Assembly (NCBI GenBank): GCA_013396525.1 | Contig: VWYX01000084.1 | Coordinates: forward strand, 318,901-382,900 | DNA from: Chaetorhynchus papuensis | Lineage: Eukaryota; Chordata; Aves; Passeriformes; Rhipiduridae | Direction of reading: 5' to 3' | DNA length: 64,000 nucleotides | Shown: positions 61,101 through 64,000 of the stretch, piece after piece | How the letters are laid out: each line of letters begins with the position of its first letter | Position numbering within the stretch: position 1 is the first letter of the stretch | Notes under the pieces: generated by a model | The model's database searches: none | Told to the model about the DNA's origin: nothing | The model's input: the letters and a program-made list of their open reading frames with translations, nothing else | Position numbers and translations under genes: made by a program

Positions 61101-63933
61101 TTTTTTTTTTTGATGAGAATTAAAAAGCCAGATATTACTGCTAAAAAGTAAGAATATGGTTGTGTTCAAAATAAGAAAATAGAATACGGTTTTCTGCCAC
61201 ATTATAAACAAATTATTGAAGAGCATCTGCCCATTTGAGAAAAAAAGCCACTATTAACACCAATATGGAACAAGAATACTCTGTCTAATAGCATATATAA
61301 TTTTAAGGAAGAAAACCCTTCTGTGTGCACTTTTATCTTGGTCACATTTTTATTTCAATCATGTTTCAATAATCAACATGGAAAAATAAAAATAAATTAA
61401 AATAAAAGTTTATTAAATAAAACCAATTGTATTTCAAACCTAATTCAATCAAAAATTGAAACTGCAAATAAGGAAAATTATTAAAAATCTTTTTGGAATA
61501 TAAATTGCCAAGTTAAAAAAAATCAGATTTTTAGTAAGCTTATTGTATCTTCATCTTCTTTCAACCATTGCTGACAAACAGACTCAGACATGAACTTCTA
61601 ATACTGGTTTATTCCCTATATTGGTTTCCTGTTTAAGTGCAAAAAAGATAAAAACACTTTAGTGAATGCATAAATAATACAAATCATTTTAATAGCAAGA
61701 AGTGTTTATCATTAGAAAGGTGATAACACTGGGCCAGCATTTCTGTAAATACAGATAGGAAAAAAACTAAATATGATTTTTTGGGGGATTATTACTCATT
61801 GGAGAACATATGTAGAAGGCTTATTCTCCAGATTAATGCTCTTATGAAGTCACTCACAATGTGCCTTACTCCTGTTATAAATCAGCATCTGTCTTCAAAT
61901 GAAGAGCTGTAAGGATACCACTGTAGTTGTGAACTTGGAATCTATAAATTTTCAAAATGCAAAGGTTAGAAAACTGTACTCCGAACCAGGAAGGCCATAT
62001 CATAAATTTAGAAAAAAATAAATAATTCCCACTTAAATAAAGGAAGCTGATGAAGAGTATAATTACGAGTCTTTTAATATTTGGCACTGATTGAGTAATT
62101 AACTGCTTGACTTTTTTAGTCAGCCCTCACACCCTCATTTGAATAGATACAGTGATTGTTCATCCAAGATTTTCATTTGCTGTCATCCTATGGAGGAAAA
62201 TGAGAATTCTTTACATCAACTAAGGATAAATTCTTCTGCCTAAATTCTAGTCTGTGAGCGACTAGCAAGACATATATGACTTTATGTTCTGGACCAGGAC
62301 CTTGCCTTGAATGCATTCAGCCTAAGGAAAGGATCTCGATTGGATAGAGATTCCCTACACTAAGACAAATAAACAAAAGACATTTGTATTTCAGACTATG
62401 AAATAAGCAGCTGTGTTACTTTAACATAGAGCTAAAATTTGAAAGCAATGAGCTCGCTGCAAAGCCAGGTAAAATGCCAGTGAGGAGCTATATTTTGCAG
62501 CTTATGCAAAGTAAGTAATAAGTTTAAAAAATACTACAGGTAATGTACCAAACTTCTTATAAGGTGAATTGGTGAGTATCCTATAACTTCAGTTTATGTT
62601 GTCAGAACATGAATAAAAACTATGGCATTTCTGACATCTCTGTCCCCTCCTCCTGGCACCCCTTTGCAGTTACTGAAAGTTAAATCATCCATAGTGAACA
62701 AATGGACTTGATGTTAAGTGAGGTGACCTGTGGTCTTTGGGAGCTCAAGTGTTCCTGCAGTTTACTAAAAAACTTACAGTAGCTGCTGAATTCACCAATC
62801 AGTGAGGAAAGAAGGGTCTTTGAAAGAAAAAAGGAAAAGGAATAATTAGCAAAAAGGATGATAACTCAGTGTTATCTGAAATGACATCAAAGAGAAAAAC
62901 AAAAAACATTTGTAGCAAAAAAAAAAAAATTAAAATTTCTCATAAAAGCCCTGAGTTGAAGCTGCTAAAAAGATATAACCTATAAAGTTGATGTATGAGG
63001 GTAGAAAATAAAAAGTTATTCTAATCCATGAATTTTGGCGTGCAACAATGATGCCTCCTCTGCACATTCTTCCAATTCTGGTATCCTCTTCCTTATGCTT
63101 CTAACCATGTCTGTTATTCAGCAGAATGGTCCAAAAACTGAAGGTTCTCCAGAACTGTACTTTTTTTTCCATAATGTCACTATTTTATTCTCTATCTTTA
63201 GATGTCTTTGGTGATCTAAAAGTAGGTAGTAATTTCTGAAAAATAGTATCATAGATGCAGTTGCTTTGGAATCCAAATCAGAAATTGCCATTAAAATGTC
63301 TTAAATGTCTTAATAGATCGTATTAAAAGACAGATCAGAGTGATAAGGTTGCTATGTGTCCACTATTGCATATAATGGTGATTTGTTTTTTTAACCTCAT
63401 AGATTGCTAAGTAGATTGTGAATATAAATGACTGTATATTTTTAATTATGGAAATAGAACAACAAACAACATTCATGAGAGCTATGTCAAGCAATTTGTG
63501 TGTAATATATACTTCTATATGAATTTCATAATAAAGGATAGATTTATTTCCCAGTAAAATAAATTTATTCAGAATGCCAATATTGCATCACAAAAGAGAA
63601 AACAAATCATAAAATTCAAACTAATATAAACATATTTCTTAAATAGATCTGAAGAAATTTTAAATAGTTGGACTCCTTGCATGAAAATGAAGTAATTGCC
63701 TTTTTTACTTTTCCAAAAAGCCATAGGTTGCAAGTTTATCTAGGAAATCTTAAAGAAAATGTATTTTAAAATAATGATGAAAGACAGGAGTATCTCTCTT
63801 CCTCCCCAGATAAAAACTTTTCTCAGCTGGATACTACTTTAGATGAGAAATTACAGAGAAAAGACTTCACATACCAATGGCTTCATGCACAGCTTTTGGA
63901 TTATGAAGCAGCCAGTTCCAGAAATACGAAGTG
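4097..63933 (+). CDS. LRRIQ1: LRRIQ1, spliced coding sequence (12 internal exons, partial at both ends)
   Basis: Leucine-rich repeat and IQ motif protein. I place twelve exons with GT-AG borders and matching phases, 1689 nt and 563 codons without a stop. The order of motifs follows the vertebrate LRRIQ1 C-terminal half as I remember it: last LRRs (LEKLDLKNNYLS, LKELSLSGNPLLQ), LRR cap (VLPNLRLLDGEIL), two IQ motifs (IQSFWRQYHAQR, IQAFWKGFLLRK), then QLHWPK, KISEEWGFKDIS, AVRLALFKNNENK and FTYQWLHAQ. LRRs are protein-binding solenoids and IQ motifs usually bind calmodulin or related EF-hand proteins; the cellular role of LRRIQ1 is not well defined. The start codon, earlier LRR exons and stop codon lie outside the window. 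Exact splice use is inferred from sequence, without transcript data. Confidence 0.93.
4171..4470 (+). other. LRRIQ1: LRRIQ1 intron a-b
   Basis: A 300-nt intron with GTGAGT donor and CTACAG acceptor. It starts with a short A-rich tract (4184-4200) and otherwise holds nothing recognisable. Confidence 0.85.
4471..4564 (+). CDS. LRRIQ1: LRRIQ1 exon b (last leucine-rich repeat)
   Basis: Exon of 94 nt between acceptor TATGCTACAG and donor GTAAGG. It reads (D)LKDVLTCFSGCHKLKELSL then SGNPLLQEKNW. LKELSLSGNPLLQ is an LRR with the Asn-Pro typical of a terminal repeat. It ends with AG, completed to Arg by the first base of exon c. The intron before it is only 300 nt. Confidence 0.95.
5100..5186 (-). 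mobile_element. CR1 LINE fragment (reverse transcriptase region)
   Basis: The stretch containing GAGGTGTGGCCTCACCAGTG and then a CCCTAGTCCTGCTGG-type block is the reverse complement of the CR1 segment just downstream of the RT active-site region, where the sense strand reads like CTGTACTCAGCACTGGTGAG. The same segment occurs in sense orientation in the longer CR1 copy at about 38930-39000, so the match can be checked inside the window. Only about 85 nt are recognisable; both ends are approximate. Confidence 0.8.
6593..6611. repeat. T19 homopolymer
   Basis: Nineteen consecutive T in intron b-c, followed by GGTTAGGTAAG. On the minus strand it would be an A-tail, but no retrotransposon body is recognised beside it. 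Confidence 0.9.
7296..7460 (+). CDS. LRRIQ1: LRRIQ1 exon c (LRR cap and helical linker)
   Basis: Exon of 165 nt between acceptor TTTTCCTAAG and donor GTATGT. The first base completes Arg; then come SSLLEVLPNLRLLDGEIL and a charged stretch containing KIKASELGTFLELCQVQIEE and ending KKKAAELE. LPNLRLLDG is the classic cap that closes an LRR array. The following segment, rich in Glu, Gln and Lys with regular hydrophobics, is probably helical and perhaps coiled coil. The last two bases (GA) continue as Glu in exon d. Confidence 0.95.
9100..9683 (+). mobile_element. CR1 LINE, truncated 3' end with internal deletion
   Basis: Around 9211-9245 the sequence translates like the CR1 RT-distal segment (KFNKDKCKV-type). 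After a non-matching part the 3' end resumes at about 9440 with the GGACATAAGGAAAAACCTTT block, followed by AGGCTGCCCAGAGTGGTTGT, GGTTGGACTAGAGACCTCC and a terminal TTCTATGATTCTATG (about 9668-9682), which is the CR1 3' terminus. It is broken by stops and indels and is 5' truncated, as most CR1 copies are. The 5' limit is uncertain. It lies in the same orientation as LRRIQ1. Confidence 0.87.
9790..9826 (+). other. Predicted G-quadruplex motif
   Basis: Six GGG runs occur within 37 bases on the + strand. The first four fit the G3+N1-7 pattern with loops of 4, 1 and 2 bases, and two more runs follow. It stands out from its AT-rich surroundings and lies about 100 nt past the end of a CR1 copy. 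It is on the non-template strand of LRRIQ1, so the intronic RNA would carry the same G-runs. Confidence 0.8.
14436..14912 (+). CDS. LRRIQ1: LRRIQ1 exon d (long polar region)
   Basis: The largest exon here, 477 nt, between a T-rich acceptor ending TTTCAG and donor GTAAGG. It starts by completing Glu, then reads ITSSIDSALGQCWYFDQLMK and LSIKHRYVHEYGELNIPDRD. That N-terminal part follows the family. The remaining roughly 115 codons are rich in Ser, Asn, Gln, Lys and Thr, look disordered and are expected to be poorly conserved. Frame is open throughout; the next in-frame codon past the donor is TAA (14914-14916). The donor sequence is duplicated 16 nt downstream (14929). It ends with AG, completed to Arg by exon e. 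Confidence 0.93.
14913..15801 (+). other. LRRIQ1: LRRIQ1 intron d-e
   Basis: An 889-nt intron. It starts with a second copy of the donor block and ends at TCTCCATGAG. I see no repeat element and no other gene in it. A T-rich stretch lies at 15399-15442. Confidence 0.85.
15802..15937 (+). CDS. LRRIQ1: LRRIQ1 exon e (IQ motif 1 and start of IQ motif 2)
   Basis: Exon of 136 nt. The acceptor at 15800-15801 is the one that fits the phase left by exon d; one base completes Arg and the frame reads LHMAASLIQSFWRQYHAQRK. IQSFWRQYHAQR is an IQ motif (IQxxxRGxxxR) in which the Gly is replaced by Gln and the last basic residue is displaced by one. The exon ends with AATVIQ, the first half of the second IQ motif, exactly at a codon boundary. 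Its donor, GTTGGT, is weak compared with the other donors in this gene. Confidence 0.93.
15938..17059 (+). other. LRRIQ1: LRRIQ1 intron e-f
   Basis: A 1.1 kb AT-rich intron that interrupts the second IQ motif between Gln and the following Ala. It contains a palindromic TAATTAATTA at 16774-16783 and no recognised repeat. Confidence 0.85.
16774..16783. promoter_or_regulatory. Palindromic homeodomain-type P2 site (sequence match only)
   Basis: TAATTAATTA is TAAT-N2-ATTA, the P2 arrangement bound by dimers of paired-class homeodomains. A 10-base AT-only palindrome is not rare in AT-rich introns, so function is unproven. Confidence 0.25.
17060..17179 (+). CDS. LRRIQ1: LRRIQ1 exon f (IQ motif 2 and acidic segment)
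   Basis: Exon of 120 nt, 40 codons, phase 0 at both ends, between acceptor TTTGTTTAG and donor GTAAGC. It begins AFWKGFLLRKKL. Joined to the IQ at the end of exon e it gives IQAFWKGFLLRK, a good IQ motif with Lys in the first basic position and the Gly kept. An acidic segment follows (SDEVEDEYEEINVD), then AFTFSE. This follows the second IQ block of LRRIQ1 in other vertebrates. Confidence 0.95.
23235..24085 (+). mobile_element. CR1 LINE, degraded reverse transcriptase region
   Basis: Translation in pieces follows CR1 ORF2: a block like WKRADITPIFRKFKKK near 23357-23405, EAISKCMKG-like near 23470-23490, a HGFTK-like block near 23511, YFGKAVDCLSES near 23604-23640, and further on FNKSKCEV near 23969-23990 where CR1 has FNKGKCKV. 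There are many stops and frame changes, with no 3' terminus recognised. The ends are approximate. It is an old copy in the same orientation as LRRIQ1. The minus-strand frame at 23819-24133 is its antisense shadow. Confidence 0.8.
24531..24558. repeat. Tandem duplication of 13 nt
   Basis: GGACAGTATAAGT occurs twice in direct succession, followed by GG. It is a small local duplication. Confidence 0.85.
25593..25639. other. Assembly gap (47 N)
   Basis: Forty-seven consecutive N. The right edge is an AT microsatellite, so the gap probably reflects a simple repeat that did not assemble; its true length may differ. Confidence 0.98.
25640..25664. repeat. AT microsatellite at the gap edge
   Basis: TAAATATAAATATATATATATA-type sequence directly follows the run of N. 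It is likely the visible end of a longer AT repeat. Confidence 0.85.
27803..28510 (-). pseudogene. Broken retrocopy-like coding sequence, unidentified parent
   Basis: Read on the minus strand, several coding-like segments follow each other in different frames. From about 28505 down, one includes FEALLQVTVQTVKNAI. From 28426 to 28196 there is an open frame with IKDDHKSIIETKPIPETVLW and FEAEDAKKALTIQAEKKGQR. After a one-base shift comes VAVMEKMKKAGHDEANPSFS. At 27937-27803 the segment VDQLQKGIMLDAMGPEATPG and then SGSPPKKTVKLSLKIREN ends at TAA. The frame changes and lack of introns suggest a decayed processed copy of an mRNA. I do not recognise the parent gene. A tail or target duplication was not seen. 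The middle (about 27980-28090) is the weakest part. Confidence 0.5.
30127..30196 (+). repeat. GGTTT-rich simple tract
   Basis: Irregular GGTTT/GGGTTTTTT repeats with only T and G over most of its length. It is low complexity and explains the short frame at 30019-30243. Confidence 0.8.
32462..32551 (+). CDS. LRRIQ1: LRRIQ1 exon g (conserved QLHWPK block)
   Basis: Exon of 90 nt, 30 codons, phase 0 at both ends, between acceptor CATTCATGCAG and donor GTAACA. It reads AALEKEWLTLDSTRFPSKTL then LLSNQLHWPK, one of the most strongly conserved blocks of LRRIQ1 after the IQ motifs. The frame at 32353-32601 in another phase is its shadow. Confidence 0.96.
32552..33267 (+). other. LRRIQ1: LRRIQ1 intron g-h
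   Basis: A 716-nt intron with donor GTAACA and acceptor TTTCTCTTAG. Nothing else is recognised. Confidence 0.85.
33268..33392 (+). CDS. LRRIQ1: LRRIQ1 exon h (Ser-rich linker)
   Basis: Exon of 125 nt between acceptor TTTCTCTTAG and donor GTAAGT. In the phase set by exon g it reads KFSRPSDSSERSDSLSLSPQ then EVWQSANRPHSYSAEKIHFH, and it ends with AG, completed to Arg by exon i. Composition is Ser-rich and probably disordered, matching the variable linker after QLHWPK in LRRIQ1. The longer frame at 33119-33427 is in another phase and is rejected. Confidence 0.88.
33393..33996 (+). other. LRRIQ1: LRRIQ1 intron h-i
   Basis: A 604-nt AT-rich intron with donor GTAAGT and acceptor TTGTTTCCAG. No other feature is seen. 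Confidence 0.85.
33997..34092 (+). CDS. LRRIQ1: LRRIQ1 exon i (KISEEW block)
   Basis: Exon of 96 nt between acceptor TTTCCAG and donor GTATGT. It completes Arg, reads SGKETMLQLSNWKEKKKFLF then MSEKEEKISEE, and ends TG, completed to Trp by exon j. EKEEKISEEW followed by GFKDIS across the junction is a hallmark of the LRRIQ1 C-terminus. The segment is very Lys/Glu-rich and probably helical. Confidence 0.94.
34093..34431 (+). other. LRRIQ1: LRRIQ1 intron i-j
   Basis: A 339-nt intron with donor GTATGT and acceptor TCTTCCCTTAG. Nothing else is recognised. Confidence 0.85.
34432..34517 (+). CDS. LRRIQ1: LRRIQ1 exon j (GFKDIST block)
   Basis: Exon of 86 nt between acceptor TTCCCTTAG and donor GTAAGT. 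The first base completes Trp, then GFKDISTAQLMLKRAHKMKP and KRYSNKYI follow, ending with one base (G) that exon k completes as Asp. The basic AQLMLKRAHKMK helix is conserved in the family. Confidence 0.95.
34518..43540 (+). other. LRRIQ1: LRRIQ1 intron j-k
   Basis: A 9.0 kb intron with donor GTAAGT and acceptor TTGTCATCTAG. It contains A14 (35386-35399), the longest CR1 copy (about 38266-39509), a pyrimidine-rich stretch (about 42245-42900) with a T14 run, and otherwise unique AT-rich sequence. No second gene is supported. Confidence 0.85.
38266..39509 (+). mobile_element. CR1 LINE, 5'-truncated, reverse transcriptase and 3' end
   Basis: About 1.24 kb of CR1 in sense to LRRIQ1. It starts within the RT domain (like QHGFRK, then KAVDVVYLDFSKAF at 38370-38411), passes HRVVVNGASSSWQLVTS, the active-site box KFADDTKL at 38640-38663, and CR1 blocks like RRATRLGKGLEHKSY and LYNYLKGGCS. 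The 3' untranslated part has GGACTTGATGATCTTGGAGG and ends in AATTCTATGATTCTATGG. A frameshift and deletion near 38440-38475 and later stops make it inactive. It is the best preserved CR1 copy here. No clear target duplication was seen. Confidence 0.95.
43541..43642 (+). CDS. LRRIQ1: LRRIQ1 exon k (AVRLALFKNNENK block)
   Basis: Exon of 102 nt between acceptor TTGTCATCTAG and donor GTATGA. Two bases complete Asp, then PAVRLALFKNNENKHLPVKP and PGKTQPINAGYFE follow. VRLALFKNNENK is nearly invariant in the family. It ends with one base (G), completed by exon l. Confidence 0.96.
45694..45713 (+). repeat. AATAAAG followed by A13
   Basis: An AATAAA hexamer directly followed by G and thirteen A. It could be the tail of an old retroposed sequence ending here, but no body was identified upstream, and the spacing is too short for a normal cleavage site. 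Confidence 0.4.
53460..53640 (+). pseudogene. Coding-like remnant, unidentified
   Basis: After a strong acceptor (TTTTCCTCTTCTTCTAG, ending 53459) the sequence reads SPNAEEESVQDLDALR in one frame, and after a frame change near 53505, SPILVPLDAFTEPEYGEVQR then LKESFKNCGTSYRRV. The composition is unlike chance translation of AT-rich intron. Upstream at about 53348 a GTGAGT donor follows GGAGAAG, which would leave an intron of about 110 nt. The phase does not fit LRRIQ1 exon k: a stop follows within 14 codons. I do not recognise a family. It could be a decayed gene fragment or chance. Confidence 0.3.
55749..55773. repeat. Short AT-rich inverted repeat (hairpin)
   Basis: Arms TATATCATA (55749-55757) and TATGATATA (55765-55773) are perfectly complementary around a 7-nt loop, and CTAT/ATAG could pair further out with a bulge. 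It is AT-only apart from one base pair, so probably incidental. Confidence 0.6.
59191..59206. repeat. TTG trinucleotide run
   Basis: About five copies of TTG in tandem, a short microsatellite. Confidence 0.8.
59655..60281 (-). CDS. Possible 3' end of an undescribed minus-strand gene nested in LRRIQ1
   Basis: The minus strand has a 111-codon open frame (60153-59818), the best one here not explained by LRRIQ1 or CR1. It is basic and Ser-rich, with segments such as KRGLKHSQGNSSACGSWRFK and SDVYKKPAYKRKEDGY, unlike the hydrophobic chance frames around it. An AATAAA lies 153 nt past its stop (59660-59665, minus). Upstream, 60281-60216 reads ISLDNLLSELKEKGKKSMNY then F, bounded by TTAG and by a GTGAAG donor. 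That donor and the TTCAAG acceptor at 60158 join the two in phase (AG+A, Arg). The implied intron is only 58 nt, very short for a vertebrate, so a decayed retrocopy or chance remain possible. No family is recognised. Confidence 0.35.
60698..60713. repeat. A16 homopolymer
   Basis: Sixteen consecutive A after GTCATGT. No retroposon body was recognised next to it. Confidence 0.9.
63810..63933 (+). CDS. LRRIQ1: LRRIQ1 exon l (FTYQWLHAQ block)
   Basis: Exon of 124 nt between acceptor TTCCTCCCCAG and donor GTGAGG. Two bases complete Asp, then KNFSQLDTTLDEKLQRKDFT and YQWLHAQLLDYEAASSRNTK follow, ending TG. The family has TTxxEKLxRxxxYTYQWLHTQ and SSRNMKC here, so the split codon is expected to be Cys, with a short final exon beyond the window. 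It is the last LRRIQ1 exon visible. Confidence 0.95.
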
Positions 63934-64000
63934 GTGAGGTCATCGCCTTTAAATTACATTTTTTTTTTTATTTTAAATTTGTCTTGTAAAGTGAAACCTA
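63934..64000 (+). other. LRRIQ1: Start of the next LRRIQ1 intron
   Basis: Donor GTGAGG followed by AT-rich sequence with a T run at 63960-63969, continuing to the window end. Confidence 0.85.

Larger units (their letters stand above)
43643..63809 (+). other. LRRIQ1: LRRIQ1 intron k-l
   Basis: A 20.2 kb intron, the longest here, with donor GTATGA and acceptor TCTTCCTCCCCAG. No CR1 or other LINE is recognisable, which contrasts with the introns before it. It contains an AATAAAG plus A13 tract (45694-45713), a coding-like remnant (53460-53640), a hairpin (55749-55773), a TTG run (59191-59206), a possible minus-strand gene end (59655-60281), and A16/A13 runs near 60698 and 62917. In other vertebrates this part of LRRIQ1 lies towards ALX1. 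Confidence 0.85.

Noticed and set aside
1..64000. CRISPR arrays, bacterial operons, rRNA or tRNA genes, viral genes
   Set aside because: None seen; the window is vertebrate intronic sequence with spliced exons and CR1 repeats.

Overview
The window is a vertebrate, very probably avian, nuclear sequence. It is AT-rich, contains one 47-base assembly gap, and is almost entirely intron. Its recognisable interspersed repeats are CR1 LINEs with the typical sauropsid 3' end built from ATTCTATG units. I saw no bacterial or viral gene, rRNA, tRNA or CRISPR array.

One gene runs through the whole window on the + strand: LRRIQ1 (leucine-rich repeats and IQ motif containing 1). Twelve internal coding exons could be placed by reading across splice sites: 4097-4170, 4471-4564, 7296-7460, 14436-14912, 15802-15937, 17060-17179, 32462-32551, 33268-33392, 33997-34092, 34432-34517, 43541-43642 and 63810-63933. 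Their phases fit at every junction and they sum to 1689 nt (563 codons) with no stop. In order they encode the last leucine-rich repeats and LRR cap, a charged helical linker, a long polar region, two IQ motifs, and the conserved C-terminal blocks (QLHWPK, KISEEWGFKDIS, AVRLALFKNNENK, FTYQWLHAQ). The 5' exons with the earlier LRRs, and the last exon or exons, lie outside the window.

Region by region: 1-4096 is the end of an upstream intron. 4097-17179 holds exons a-f, with a CR1 fragment at about 5100-5186 (-), a CR1 3' end at about 9100-9683 (+) and a G-quadruplex motif at 9790-9826. 17180-32461 is a 15.3 kb intron with an old CR1 copy (about 23235-24085, +), the assembly gap and a broken minus-strand retrocopy-like sequence (27803-28510). 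32462-34517 is a cluster of four exons. 34518-43540 is a 9 kb intron with the best preserved CR1 copy (about 38266-39509, +). 43643-63809 is a 20.2 kb intron with no recognised LINE; it holds a coding-like remnant near 53460-53640 and a possible nested minus-strand 3' gene end (59655-60281).

In other vertebrates LRRIQ1 lies next to the homeobox gene ALX1, on the same strand and upstream of it, so the long 3' introns are plausible places for distal ALX1 regulatory elements. That is inference from known gene order; ALX1 is not in this window. The items most worth checking are the possible nested minus-strand gene at 59.8-60.3 kb, the unidentified retrocopy at 27.8-28.5 kb and the duplicated splice donor after exon d.
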